Assembly: GCA_041920275.1 (NCBI GenBank)
Contig: JAYRSE010000001.1
Location: 1-64,000, forward strand
Length of the DNA: 64,000 nucleotides
Direction: 5' to 3'
DNA from: UBA12088 sp041920275
Lineage (GTDB): Bacteria; Patescibacteriota; Minisyncoccia; Phycocordibacterales; UBA12088
The translations under genes were made by a program, and so were the position numbers. Positions 42,126 through 51,159 of this stretch are shown in pieces. Positions within the stretch are counted from its first letter, which is position 1. Every line of letters begins with the position of its first letter. The notes below the pieces were generated by a model, which saw only the letters and a list, made by a program, of their open reading frames with translations, searched no databases and was not told the DNA's origin.

Positions 42126-44801
42126 ATGAGTGGCGGGGAAAAGAGTTGGGAACGAATGAATATCGATCAAGTGCGCCGTGTGCTTGCTGTCGACCTTGTG
42201 CAGGGACTTTCCGATGAGGAAGTCGCGCGAAGGAGCCGATTGTACGGAACGAACGAGTTGCGACGTACGAAGCAAGACAGTGTGCTCTCCATCATCGCTC
42301 GTCAGTTCAAGAACCCTCTCGTACTGGTGTTGTGTGCCGCAAGTGTGATAACCGCACTGCTCGGAGAGTCGGTCGATTCCATTGTCATTTTGCTCGCACT
42401 TTGCATAAACGTGCTCGTCGGGACCTTCCAGGAGGAGCGTGCGGGGAAGGCGTTCGAAAAGCTTAACGCATCGCAGGAGCGTCATGCGATCGTGATCCGC
42501 AACGGAACCCGTGAAAATATCTTAGCGAAGGATCTCGTGCCCGGAGACGTGTTGCTCATGGAGGGTGGCAATTTCGTACCCGCAGATGTGCGCTTGATCG
42601 AAGAGAAAGACCTTCGGGTGAACGAAGCCGCTCTGACGGGCGAGTGGCTTGCGGTCGCCAAGGACGTGGCGCCGCTTGCGAGTGCAGTACCGCTTGCCGA
42701 ACGCGCCAATATGGCATGGATGGGTACGCTCATTGAGGCCGGCTATGGCAAGGGTGTCGTGGTCGATACGGGCGCACGCACACAGATCGGGCTGATCGCG
42801 AACGAGCTAGCGTCGATCGAAGAACAGGTGACCCCGCTCCAGCGGAACATACGATCGATCGCGCATTTCATCTCCTACGCGATCGCGTTCGCATTGTTCT
42901 TGATCTTTGTTGTGGGAATGGTCAAGGGGTATGCGATACGAGAGATGTTCTTTATCGGCATCGCCGTCGCCGTTGCCGCCGTACCGACCGGGCTTCCCGC
43001 CGCCTTGACGATCGTGCTCGCGATCGGCATGGAGACCATTCTCAAGCGCGGAGGTCTGGTGCGAAACCTGCTCGCGGCGGAGACGCTCGGTAGTACGACC
43101 ATGATACTCACCGACAAGACCGGTACGCTTACGGAGGCACGCATGAAGCTCGCGGGACTTTACAGTCGGCAAGGATCGAAAGATGGTGTGATCGTCCCCG
43201 TGGGCGATAATCGGTTCCTTCTGGAGCTGGCGGTCTTGGCCTCGGATGCGTTCATAGAAGAAAAAGAGGATGCCCCGAACAAGCTTACCGTGCATGGTCG
43301 GCCCATCGAGAAGGCCGTTGCGTTGTGTGGGTTGGAAGTGGGGCTTGTGCAGAGCATCCTGCTCGAGGAAAACCCCTGTATCGATCGGTTGCAATTCACC
43401 TCGGCACGACGGTTCGGCGCATCATTGCATAAGCATCCTCACAAGAAAACCCACCGTCTGATCATAACCGGGGAGCCGGAGAAGCTCATCGAAGCGGCGA
43501 CCACCTGTCGGGTCGAAGGAAAGCGTCAAAAAATGGCCGATGAAGACCGACGAAGGTTCCATGAGACCATGGAACGGCTTGCCGGAGAAGGTAAACGGGT
43601 GATCGGTGTTGCGTATCGTGACGCAACGTTCGAGCGTATACCCGAGGACGGTGCGGAGGTGAACGAGCTTCCGAAGAATCTCGTCTTGGCGGGTCTTATT
43701 GCGTTCGAAGACCCTATTCGTACGGATGTTCGGGTTGCTGTCGCGGAGGTCCGTGAGGCGGGTGCCCGCGTGATCATGCTCACCGGTGATAATCCGGAAA
43801 CCGCTCGTCACATTGCTCGCGAAGTGGGTATTGTCGGGAAGGCGGACGATATGGTGATACGAGGTGCTGAGATCGATGCGTGGGACGACCGAGAGTTGTA
43901 CACGAAACTGCGCACGGTGCGTGTGATCGCGCGAGCATTGCCCGCCCACAAGTTACGGATCGTGCGCTTGTTGAAGGCGCAAGGGGAGGTGGTGGCAATG
44001 ACAGGTGACGGGATAAACGACGCACCGGCGTTGCGTGCGGCAAATATCGGGGTATCGGTGGGGAGTGGCACCGAGGTTGCCAAGGAGGCAAGTGATCTGG
44101 TACTCATTGATGATAGTTTTTCGGTCATTGTGGCCGCTGTCGAGGAGGGGAGACGGATCATGGATAACCTCAAACGGATCATCGCGTTTCTTCTCTCCAC
44201 CTCGTTCAGTGAGATCATTCTTATCGCCGGTGCGCTTGCGGGTGGCGTTTCAATCCCGCTTACTCCGGTGCAAATCCTGTGGGCGAACATTGTGGGCGGG
44301 GATCTTGTGAGTTTTGCGTACGCGTTTGAAAAGAAGGACCCGACCGTTATGCGTCGTGATCCGCGAAGTGCACGTGCGAAGAACATAGTCACAAAAAAGC
44401 TCATCTCGATGATCGTGATCCTTTCGATCGTTTCCGGCACCACGACCATTCTTCTGTACTACTGGCTGTTGGGAAGAGGGGTTTCGATGGAAGAGATCCG
44501 CACCATCATGTTCGTCACCATTTCGCTCGACAGTATTTTCTTCAGCTTTTCTTTGAAAGCGTTCGACACTCCCGTGTGGCGTGTCAACATATTCGACAAT
44601 CGATACCTGTTGGGTACGCTTTCCTTCAGTCTCGTACTTCTGATCATTGCATTGTTCTTCGCTCCCATGCGGGAACTGCTTTCACTCGTTACGCTTGCGC
44701 CGTGGGAATTCGGACTCTTGCTCGGCGTCGGTCTCTTTAACTTGGCAACGATCGAGGTGGTAAAATGGGCGTATTTTCAGCGGTCGGCACGCAACTCGTA
44801 G
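42126..44801 (+). CDS. P-type cation-transporting ATPase (P2-like), unusual ion site
   Basis: 891 residues from ATG 42126. Cation-ATPase N-terminal domain, ten transmembrane helices, phosphorylation motif DKTGTLTEA, and hinge MTGDGINDAPAL. It looks like a Ca2+/Na+/K+-type P2 pump, but key positions differ. The helix-4 motif is PTGLP instead of the Ca2+-pump PEGLP. The actuator loop reads TGEW instead of TGES. The helix-6 region reads ILWANIVGGD rather than the Ca2+-pump NLVTD. The transported ion therefore cannot be assigned. A much longer upstream in-frame extension overlaps yqeY and is not real. Confidence 0.9.
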   Translation: MSGGEKSWERMNIDQVRRVLAVDLVQGLSDEEVARRSRLYGTNELRRTKQDSVLSIIARQFKNPLVLVLCAASVITALLGESVDSIVILLALCINVLVGTFQEERAGKAFEKLNASQERHAIVIRNGTRENILAKDLVPGDVLLMEGGNFVPADVRLIEEKDLRVNEAALTGEWLAVAKDVAPLASAVPLAERANMAWMGTLIEAGYGKGVVVDTGARTQIGLIANELASIEEQVTPLQRNIRSIAHFISYAIAFALFLIFVVGMVKGYAIREMFFIGIAVAVAAVPTGLPAALTIVLAIGMETILKRGGLVRNLLAAETLGSTTMILTDKTGTLTEARMKLAGLYSRQGSKDGVIVPVGDNRFLLELAVLASDAFIEEKEDAPNKLTVHGRPIEKAVALCGLEVGLVQSILLEENPCIDRLQFTSARRFGASLHKHPHKKTHRLIITGEPEKLIEAATTCRVEGKRQKMADEDRRRFHETMERLAGEGKRVIGVAYRDATFERIPEDGAEVNELPKNLVLAGLIAFEDPIRTDVRVAVAEVREAGARVIMLTGDNPETARHIAREVGIVGKADDMVIRGAEIDAWDDRELYTKLRTVRVIARALPAHKLRIVRLLKAQGEVVAMTGDGINDAPALRAANIGVSVGSGTEVAKEASDLVLIDDSFSVIVAAVEEGRRIMDNLKRIIAFLLSTSFSEIILIAGALAGGVSIPLTPVQILWANIVGGDLVSFAYAFEKKDPTVMRRDPRSARAKNIVTKKLISMIVILSIVSGTTTILLYYWLLGRGVSMEEIRTIMFVTISLDSIFFSFSLKAFDTPVWRVNIFDNRYLLGTLSFSLVLLIIALFFAPMRELLSLVTLAPWEFGLLLGVGLFNLATIEVVKWAYFQRSARNS

Positions 44802-44804
44802 CCC

Positions 44805-44841
44805 CGCCCGGGCGTCGCTCCGAGGCGTTGTTTTTTGTGCG
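44805..44841 (+). terminator. Probable terminator of the P-type ATPase gene
   Basis: GC-rich self-complementary sequence (CGCCCGGGCG, then GAGGCG) is followed by TTGTTTTTTG. Stem choice is ambiguous. Confidence 0.5.
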
Positions 44842-44895
44842 GAATTCGGGTATATCTTAGGTGGAGAATAAATCACCAGCACTGCGGAGGTCACG

Positions 44896-45582
44896 ATGCA
44901 AAGGGTTCTGGAGGTTCCGCCGTCGTTTGAAGCGGCAATGCGGAGTTTGCTTTCGCACCATGCGGATAGGTTGATCGACCTCATTCCGCTTGATCACTGT
45001 ACGGTCTGTACCGCCACACAAACGAACGGTGCATTCCCGGTCAGAATATTCTTGGAGCGGGACATGGTCGATGTGCGGGGTGTTACCGGTTCACGGAGCA
45101 CCGCGAACCGAGCGAGGAAGGTGATAGGGTCGGCAAGGTGTCAGTTTGCCGCGCAGCATACGGGTTCGCGATTGCACATCTATCAAAAATCCTTGAGCAA
45201 GTACGCGCAAGAACATCCGTGTTGTCACGATGTGGTGTATTACATACCCCGCATACCCGCTCTCCACTCCCCGAATGAGGTCTTCACGGAGCGGTGTCGG
45301 ATCCACAATCTTGTGTGCCGGTGGGTTGGAGCGTTAAAGATGGGCGGGGTGCTCGTAGTGGTGCTCGTCAACCCTTGCACACATCTCACGTTCGAGTTCC
45401 GCAACACGCTCGCACGATGTGTCAGACACGCGCTCGAATTCGCAGGTGCTTCTTTGCGGGAAGAGTGCGTGCTCGACCTGCCGGATCTTGATGTTCCGGA
45501 GGGGCGTACGGACGAGCAAATACGTGTCGCCCGTTCCTGTCTGCTGCTTGTCGGACAAGGAGGGGAAGGAGGGCTGTGTTAA
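44896..45582 (+). CDS. Hypothetical protein, cysteine-rich, possible methyltransferase-like end
   Basis: 228 residues starting MQRVLEVPPSFEAAMRSLLS, with GGAGG 5 nt upstream. A CTVC motif and further cysteines lie in the N-terminal half. The C-terminal half, KMGGVLVVVLVNPCTHLTFE and EFAGASLREECVLDLPD, resembles the late strands of Rossmann-like methyltransferases, but no S-adenosylmethionine motif (GxGxG) is seen. Function unknown. Confidence 0.55.
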   Translation: MQRVLEVPPSFEAAMRSLLSHHADRLIDLIPLDHCTVCTATQTNGAFPVRIFLERDMVDVRGVTGSRSTANRARKVIGSARCQFAAQHTGSRLHIYQKSLSKYAQEHPCCHDVVYYIPRIPALHSPNEVFTERCRIHNLVCRWVGALKMGGVLVVVLVNPCTHLTFEFRNTLARCVRHALEFAGASLREECVLDLPDLDVPEGRTDEQIRVARSCLLLVGQGGEGGLC

Positions 45583-45588
45583 GCCCGC

Positions 45589-45612
45589 GGGGTCGTTTCA
45601 ATGCGACCCCTT
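45589..45612 (+). terminator. Terminator of the hypothetical gene
   Basis: GGGGTCG and CGACCCC form a 7-bp stem with an 8-nt loop, followed by TTTCG. Confidence 0.65.
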
Positions 45613-45652
45613 TCGTATACAGACCGATCTCTTCGCGGTACAATGGGTACCT

Positions 45653-46717
45653 ATGGAGCCATTGATCGCAGTACTTGTCGTACTTCTCATCGCCAATGTC
45701 GTGCTTGTTTTCATGTTGGTGCGCGGACGTGAAAAGAAGGATGATGGTTCGGCGCTTTTACTCCAGCAGCAGCTTCAAGAACTTTCACGAACGCTCGATA
45801 CTCGGCTTTCCGAGTCGACCCGTCATGTGCAGCAGTCGCTTCAGAACCAGCTCTCCGAAAGCGCCTCGCTCGTTCGAGAGGTCACCGCAGGACTCACCAA
45901 ACTCGATGAGACCAACCGGCAGGTCGTGTCGTTCGCCGATGAGCTTCAGAACTTGCAGGATATTCTAAAAAACCCGAAACAACGCGGGGTACTCGGGGAG
46001 TACTACTTGGAGACCGTGCTCAAGAACGTGCTTCCTCCGGGTCGTTTTCAAATGCAGTACGCGTTTGCGGACGGGGACGTTGTTGATGCCGCCGTATTTT
46101 TGGACAAAGGAAAAGTGCTTCCCATTGATTCGAAGTTCTCGCTCGAGAATTATAACCGTCTCATAGAGACGCGAGACCATGCGGAGCGGGACCGTCTCGA
46201 AAAGTCTTTCCGTCAGGATCTCAAACAACGTATTGATGAGACGTCGAAGTATATTCGACCTCGCGAGAATACCATGGACTTCGCGTTCATGTTCATTCCG
46301 AGCGAGGGCATCTACTACGATCTTTTGGTGAACCAAGTGGGAGCGATGCGTTCGACGAGCCGTGACTTGCTTGAGTATGCATTTCGAGACAAGAAGGTCA
46401 TCATTGTTTCCCCGACAAGCTTTTTGGCATACCTTCAGACCGTGCTCCAGGGACTGCGCGCACTTGAGATAGAGGAGGGTGCCAAGGAGATACGCAAGAA
46501 TGTTGAACAGCTCGGTCGGCACCTGCAAACGTACGCCGATTTTCATACAAAGCTGGGCGCTTCACTTGCAACCACGGTGAATCATTACAATGCCTCGGGA
46601 AAGGAGTTCTTGAAGATCGACAAGGATGTGCTGCGCATCACTTCGGAGAGTCCGGAGCTCACGCATGGTGCGGTGGAGCGTCCGCTGCCGACGGGAGAGC
46701 GCGAAAATGACCGCTAG
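45653..46717 (+). CDS. rmuC: RmuC-family DNA recombination protein
   Basis: 354 residues from ATG 45653 (MEPLIAVLVVLLIANVVLVF). A membrane anchor at about 3-23, a coiled coil (about 35-110), then the RmuC nuclease-like domain with KQRGVLGEYYLETVLKNVLP, LPIDSKFSLENY and FIPSEGIYYDLL. RmuC limits inversions at short inverted repeats in E. coli and belongs to the restriction-endonuclease-like fold. Start supported by a TACAAT box 9 nt upstream. Interesting in a genome with many inverted repeats. Confidence 0.92.
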   Translation: MEPLIAVLVVLLIANVVLVFMLVRGREKKDDGSALLLQQQLQELSRTLDTRLSESTRHVQQSLQNQLSESASLVREVTAGLTKLDETNRQVVSFADELQNLQDILKNPKQRGVLGEYYLETVLKNVLPPGRFQMQYAFADGDVVDAAVFLDKGKVLPIDSKFSLENYNRLIETRDHAERDRLEKSFRQDLKQRIDETSKYIRPRENTMDFAFMFIPSEGIYYDLLVNQVGAMRSTSRDLLEYAFRDKKVIIVSPTSFLAYLQTVLQGLRALEIEEGAKEIRKNVEQLGRHLQTYADFHTKLGASLATTVNHYNASGKEFLKIDKDVLRITSESPELTHGAVERPLPTGERENDR

Positions 46718-46764
46718 TGTCGAGTGCGGTTGCATTTTTAGCGATCCGGTGTATAATGGATGTA

Positions 46765-47076
46765 ATGGCATTTGCTATTGTCGAAACGGGCGGAAAGCAG
46801 TATCGCATCACCGAGGGCGATGTGTTTCGTGTGGAAAAACTCGCCGGTCACAAGGCCGGAGACACGGTCGTGTTCGACAAGGTGTTGCTTGTGGATGATG
46901 GCGAGGAGACGGTCGTCGGCACTCCGTACATCGAGGGCAAGACGATCGAGGTGACACTGATCGAAGAAGGAAAAGGCAAGAAGCTGCATATACAGAAGTT
47001 CAAATCCAAGAGCCGCTACAAGAGGCGTCTCGGTCATCGTCAGGTTTTCTCGAAAGTACAGGCGAGCGCACTTTAA
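46765..47076 (+). CDS. rplU: 50S ribosomal protein L21
   Basis: 103 residues starting MAFAIVETGGKQYRITEGDV, with GHKAGDTVVFDKVLLVDDGE and a C-terminal KSKSRYKRRLGHRQ. Typical full-length L21 that binds 23S rRNA domain. A TATAAT box (46752-46757) lies eight nt before this ATG, so an earlier in-frame ATG at 46756 would be inside the promoter. The usual partner L27 (rpmA) is not adjacent. Confidence 0.95.
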   Translation: MAFAIVETGGKQYRITEGDVFRVEKLAGHKAGDTVVFDKVLLVDDGEETVVGTPYIEGKTIEVTLIEEGKGKKLHIQKFKSKSRYKRRLGHRQVFSKVQASAL

Positions 47077-47081
47077 GTGTA

Positions 47082-47141
47082 GGCGATATTGCGGAGTGTA
47101 CCGCGGGAGCGGTTTTTTTGTGTTCGGAACTCAATATCGCC
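47082..47141 (+). terminator. L21 terminator nested in a 10-bp inverted repeat
   Basis: ACCGC-GGGA-GCGGT followed by TTTTTTT (about 47099-47119) is a classic terminator. It is enclosed by GGCGATATTG (47082-47091) and its exact inverted copy CAATATCGCC (47132-47141), so a longer alternative stem is possible. Confidence 0.75.
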
Positions 47142-47283
47142 GGTGTAGGCACTTGACCGTGTCGAACAAGGAACGGATGACGGTGTCAAGGTATGGTGTG
47201 CCGGGGTATATGGTACCGTATGGGTGATGACAGGTCTTCAATTGATGTGGTGAAGCCTTTCGCGAATAATCGATCATTTTTCC

Positions 47284-49104
47284 ATGTGCGGTATCATCGG
47301 ATATACGGGCGTACGGCCGGCAAGCCCCATCCTGCTCGACGGTCTTCGTTTGATGGAGTATCGAGGGTATGACTCCGCGGGGATCTATGTCCCGGGCTCC
47401 GGTGTGTTCAAGGCGGTCGGTCCGGTACAGAACCTGTCCGATACGATTCCCGGTCTGCTGCCGTGGAATGCCGGTATCGGCCACACGCGTTGGGCAACTC
47501 ACGGGGTGCCGAACACCGCGAACGCGCATCCACATTCCGACGCTCGTGGTAGGATCTGGCTCGTACACAACGGTATCATAGAAAATTTTACGGAGTTGCG
47601 AGACATGCTTGTTCGGCGGGGACATGTGTTCTTGTCCGAGACGGATACCGAGGTGCTCGCGCACTGTATCGGTGAAGAGTATGATAAAACACATGACCTC
47701 GCTCGCGCGGTGACCTCCGCATTCATGTACGTGCGTGGCACGTACGGCATCGCGGTCATGAGCGAAGATGAACCGGATACGATACTTGCCGCTCGAATGG
47801 GAAGTCCGATCGCGATCGGGATCAAAGATGCGGAATATATCGTCGCGAGCGATACTGCGCCGCTCTTGCGACATACCCAGCAAGTGCTCTATTTGAGCGA
47901 TGGTGAGTACGCGCTCTTGAAGCCGAGCGGATATGTGGTTTGCAGCTTCGACCATGAAAAGCGGTCGCCGGATATCCAGATGCTCACCATGTCCGTTGAC
48001 GCGGTGCAAAAGGGCGGGTACCCGCACTTCATGCTCAAGGAGATCATGGAAATTCCACACGTGCTCGAAAATAGCGCACGTGGCAGAATCGTGGTCGTTG
48101 ATGGTACCGCGCGTCTCGGTGGTCTGGATGCGCATGCCGAACTGTTGCGAAAGGTCACACGCATGACCATTGTCGGATGCGGATCCGCATACTACGCGGG
48201 CATGGTCGGCAAGTTGCTGTTCGAAGATCTGGCGGGCATTCCCGCGGAGATCGAGATCGCATCGGAGTACCGTCATCGAACCATCGTGCCTCAGGCGCAC
48301 CATGCCGCACTGTTCATTTCGCAGTCGGGTGAGACGGCTGATACGCTGGCGTCCTTGCGCGCCGTGAAGCGTGTCGGTATGCCGACCATCGGCATTGTGA
48401 ACGTGGTCGGTTCGACCATAGCGCGAGAGACCGATATGGGAGTGTACAATCATGCAGGTCCCGAGATCGGCGTCGCCTCAACGAAGGCGTTCTTGAGTCA
48501 GCTCGAAGTCCTCACCCTTGTTGCGATCGCTCTCGGTCGGACGCGCGGCCTTTCCGAAGCGAGAGGTGCGGGTATCCTTCTCGAACTCAGGGAGCTCAAG
48601 GGTAAGGTTGAGCGGATACTCGAACAACGTGAAGTAATTCGGCGTCTGGCAGAGGAGTATCTCGGGTATGACGATTTTCTTTACCTGGGTCGCGGGTACA
48701 ATGTTGCGACCGCGTACGAAGGGGCGTTGAAGTTGAAAGAGGTCTCGTATGTCCACGCGGAAGGGTATCCTGCGGGTGAGATGAAACACGGTCCGATCGC
48801 CATGATCGACGAGACCTTTCCTTCGATCGTCATTGTGCCCGGCGATCAATACTACGAAAAAAATCGGAGTGCGATCCAAGAATTGCGCGCACGTTCGGGA
48901 AGGGTCCTTGCGATCGCGACCGAAGGCGATAGCGACATCGCCCGTTTGGTCGATGATGTGTTCCATATTCCCGATACGATGGAGATGTTGACACCGATAC
49001 TCGCCAACGTGCCGTTGCAATTGTTCGCATATTACATGGGCGTCTTGCGCGGGTTCAATGTCGACCGTCCGCGCAACCTCGCAAAAAGCGTTACCGTGGA
49101 GTGA
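47284..49104 (+). CDS. glmS: Glutamine-fructose-6-phosphate aminotransferase (isomerizing)
   Basis: 606 residues. Makes glucosamine-6-phosphate from fructose-6-phosphate and glutamine, the first step toward UDP-GlcNAc for peptidoglycan. N-terminal glutaminase with catalytic Cys after the start (MCGIIGYTGV), GYDSAGI and HTRWATHG. Two SIS domains follow (ISQSGETADTLASLRAVK near 340). The C-terminal end is RPRNLAKSVTVE. Full length. No glmS ribozyme is recognisable upstream. Confidence 0.97.
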   Translation: MCGIIGYTGVRPASPILLDGLRLMEYRGYDSAGIYVPGSGVFKAVGPVQNLSDTIPGLLPWNAGIGHTRWATHGVPNTANAHPHSDARGRIWLVHNGIIENFTELRDMLVRRGHVFLSETDTEVLAHCIGEEYDKTHDLARAVTSAFMYVRGTYGIAVMSEDEPDTILAARMGSPIAIGIKDAEYIVASDTAPLLRHTQQVLYLSDGEYALLKPSGYVVCSFDHEKRSPDIQMLTMSVDAVQKGGYPHFMLKEIMEIPHVLENSARGRIVVVDGTARLGGLDAHAELLRKVTRMTIVGCGSAYYAGMVGKLLFEDLAGIPAEIEIASEYRHRTIVPQAHHAALFISQSGETADTLASLRAVKRVGMPTIGIVNVVGSTIARETDMGVYNHAGPEIGVASTKAFLSQLEVLTLVAIALGRTRGLSEARGAGILLELRELKGKVERILEQREVIRRLAEEYLGYDDFLYLGRGYNVATAYEGALKLKEVSYVHAEGYPAGEMKHGPIAMIDETFPSIVIVPGDQYYEKNRSAIQELRARSGRVLAIATEGDSDIARLVDDVFHIPDTMEMLTPILANVPLQLFAYYMGVLRGFNVDRPRNLAKSVTVE

Positions 49105-49183
49105 TGGCGCATGAAAGGATCGAACCCGCCCGTGCGTTATAAGGGTAGCGCGGTGTTTATGAGTATCTTAAAACGATCCCCCT

Positions 49184-50449
49184 ATGAAACTGCGATACGG
49201 TGAAGTGTTTCGGTCGTTGCATCTTTCGAACGAAGTGTTACGTACGGTAGTGGTCGCCACCGCGACCTCTGCGGCGTTTGTGCTTCTCGTGGCGGGTTTT
49301 GCGTATCGGTACCGCTTCGAGTTGTTCCCGGATATGGCGGCAGGTGTGGGCGAGCGATCGGTCTCTGAAATGGAGGCGTATACTCGTGCGACTGAGCCGA
49401 TAGTCGACGTGGTGGCGCGAGCGAGCGATGCGGTGGTGTCGGTCGTTATCACCAAGGACATACCCGTACTGGAGCGATATTACGAACGCGTCAATCCGTT
49501 CGAGGACTTTGGTTTTTTCGGCGGTGGGTTCGAAGTGCCTCGTGTGCGCCAATTGGGTACCGAGGAGCGCGAGGTGGGTGGCGGCACCGGTTTCTTCGTG
49601 TCGGATGACGGCCTGTTGGTTACCAACCGTCATGTCGTCGAAGATGAAGAAGCTCGGTACAGTATCGTCACGAATGCGGGAACGCATTACGAAGCGGAAG
49701 TGTTGGTGCGTGACACGCGTTTGGACATCGCGATACTGCGTGTGGAAGATGTTCCGAAGGAGGAGTATTCGCCCCTTGTGTTCGGCGATTCGAGCGCGCT
49801 CCTTCCGGGGCAAACCGTGATCGCGATCGGGAACGCACTTACGGAGTTTCGTAATTCGGTGTCGGTAGGGGTCGTCTCCGGGCTTTCACGAACGATCACG
49901 GCGGGGGATCGCTACGGCGGCCGTACCGAGCGTCTCGACGGTGTCATCCAAACCGATGCGGCGATAAACCCGGGTAACAGCGGTGGGCCGCTTCTCGACC
50001 TTACCGGTGCGGTCGTGGGTGTCAATGTGGCCGTTGCGGGAGGTGCGGAGAACATCGGTTTCGCGATCCCCGCACAGGTGGTCGCAAGCGCGGTCGCGTC
50101 GGTGCAAGAGCATGGTGAGATCCGTAGACCGTATCTCGGTGTTCGGTATATTGAACTCTCCGATACGATCGCGCGAAACAATGAGTTGCCGGTCTCCTAC
50201 GGCGCATGGTTGAAAGGAGGTGTTGACGGTCCGGCGATCATCAAGGACTCGCCGGCGGCTCGTGCCGGGCTGGTCGAGAACGACATCATTGTTTCTTTTG
50301 GCGGGGTCTCGCTCGAAAAGAGGTCGCTCGCCGCGTCGGTGCAAGAGCATGCGGTGGGCGAACGTGTCAAGGTGGAATACCTGCGAGAGGGTGAGCGGCA
50401 CACCGCCGAAGTCGCTCTTGAACGTATGCCGGAGGGGCAGGGCGAGTAG
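49184..50449 (+). CDS. HtrA/DegP-type serine protease with PDZ domain
   Basis: 421 residues. N-terminal membrane anchor (about 22-42), then a trypsin-like domain with the triad in TNRHVV, LDIAIL and NPGNSGGPLL, and one C-terminal PDZ domain (about 320-415). An extracytoplasmic quality-control protease. Motifs are intact. Convergent with recR. Confidence 0.93.
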   Translation: MKLRYGEVFRSLHLSNEVLRTVVVATATSAAFVLLVAGFAYRYRFELFPDMAAGVGERSVSEMEAYTRATEPIVDVVARASDAVVSVVITKDIPVLERYYERVNPFEDFGFFGGGFEVPRVRQLGTEEREVGGGTGFFVSDDGLLVTNRHVVEDEEARYSIVTNAGTHYEAEVLVRDTRLDIAILRVEDVPKEEYSPLVFGDSSALLPGQTVIAIGNALTEFRNSVSVGVVSGLSRTITAGDRYGGRTERLDGVIQTDAAINPGNSGGPLLDLTGAVVGVNVAVAGGAENIGFAIPAQVVASAVASVQEHGEIRRPYLGVRYIELSDTIARNNELPVSYGAWLKGGVDGPAIIKDSPAARAGLVENDIIVSFGGVSLEKRSLAASVQEHAVGERVKVEYLREGERHTAEVALERMPEGQGE

Positions 50450-50474
50450 TGTCGATCGCCGATCTCGGAAGCTT

Positions 50475-51128
50475 TCAAATGGTGCGTCCTCGCAGTGCGT
50501 TTCTCATGGTTTCGGCATCGACATACTCGAGTTCCGTGCCGGTCGATAGGCCGCGCCCGAGGACGGTGACCCGTATATTGTGAGAACGTATGAGCGGCGT
50601 AAGACGTTCTTTCAGATATTGCGCGGTGTCTTCACCTTCCGTTGTGGCCGAGAGTGCGAATATGACCTCCGAAATCGTTCCCCCATCCTTCTCACCTCGT
50701 GCCCCGTCTCGATCTGTCGCAGTGTTCCGTATGCGTTGCTCGAGGTCTCGGATTCGGATCTTCGCTTCGGGATCCTTGTCGAGCGCACTTACGGTCCCGC
50801 CGAGTACGAAGTACAAACCTCGGTACACACCGGTGCGTTCGATGTTCTCAAGATCGACGTCCTTTTCCACGAGCATGAGCGTATTCGTTTCGCGTGTCGT
50901 GTTCATACATATCGGACATTCCGTATGTCCGGAAGATGGGAACATGCGCATGCAGCGCGAGCAGAGTGCCACTTCCGAACGGGCGCGCACGATGGTCTGT
51001 GCGAGCGATTGCACCCAGGGTCGTTCTTTGCGTACGATGAAAAGCGCCAAGCGTCTCGCCTGACGTGGACCGATGCCGGGCAGCCCGCGCAACATTTCGG
51101 TGAGTTCGTCCAATGTGTTGGCTGCCAT
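50475..51128 (-). CDS. recR: Recombination protein RecR
   Basis: 217 residues. Helix-hairpin-helix at the start (LRGLPGIGPRQARRLALFI), a C4 zinc finger (CSRCMRMFPSSGHTECPICM) and a Toprim domain with VVE-type VEKDVDLENIERT and the late GRGLSTGTELEY. Works with RecF/RecO in gap repair by loading RecA. The Toprim region contains an insert (about 135-155, rich in charged residues). Immediately downstream of dnaB. Confidence 0.95.
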   Translation of the reverse strand: MAANTLDELTEMLRGLPGIGPRQARRLALFIVRKERPWVQSLAQTIVRARSEVALCSRCMRMFPSSGHTECPICMNTTRETNTLMLVEKDVDLENIERTGVYRGLYFVLGGTVSALDKDPEAKIRIRDLEQRIRNTATDRDGARGEKDGGTISEVIFALSATTEGEDTAQYLKERLTPLIRSHNIRVTVLGRGLSTGTELEYVDAETMRNALRGRTI

Positions 51129-51159
51129 ACGATGTTCTTGTCGACCCGATCCGATGATC

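Noticed and set aside
47142..47283. glmS ribozyme or riboswitch upstream of glmS
   Set aside because: Only about 140 nt are available and no ribozyme core is recognisable.
47131..48453. 440-codon minus-strand open frame over glmS
   Set aside because: Antisense to intact GlmS. Composition typical of GC-rich shadow frames.
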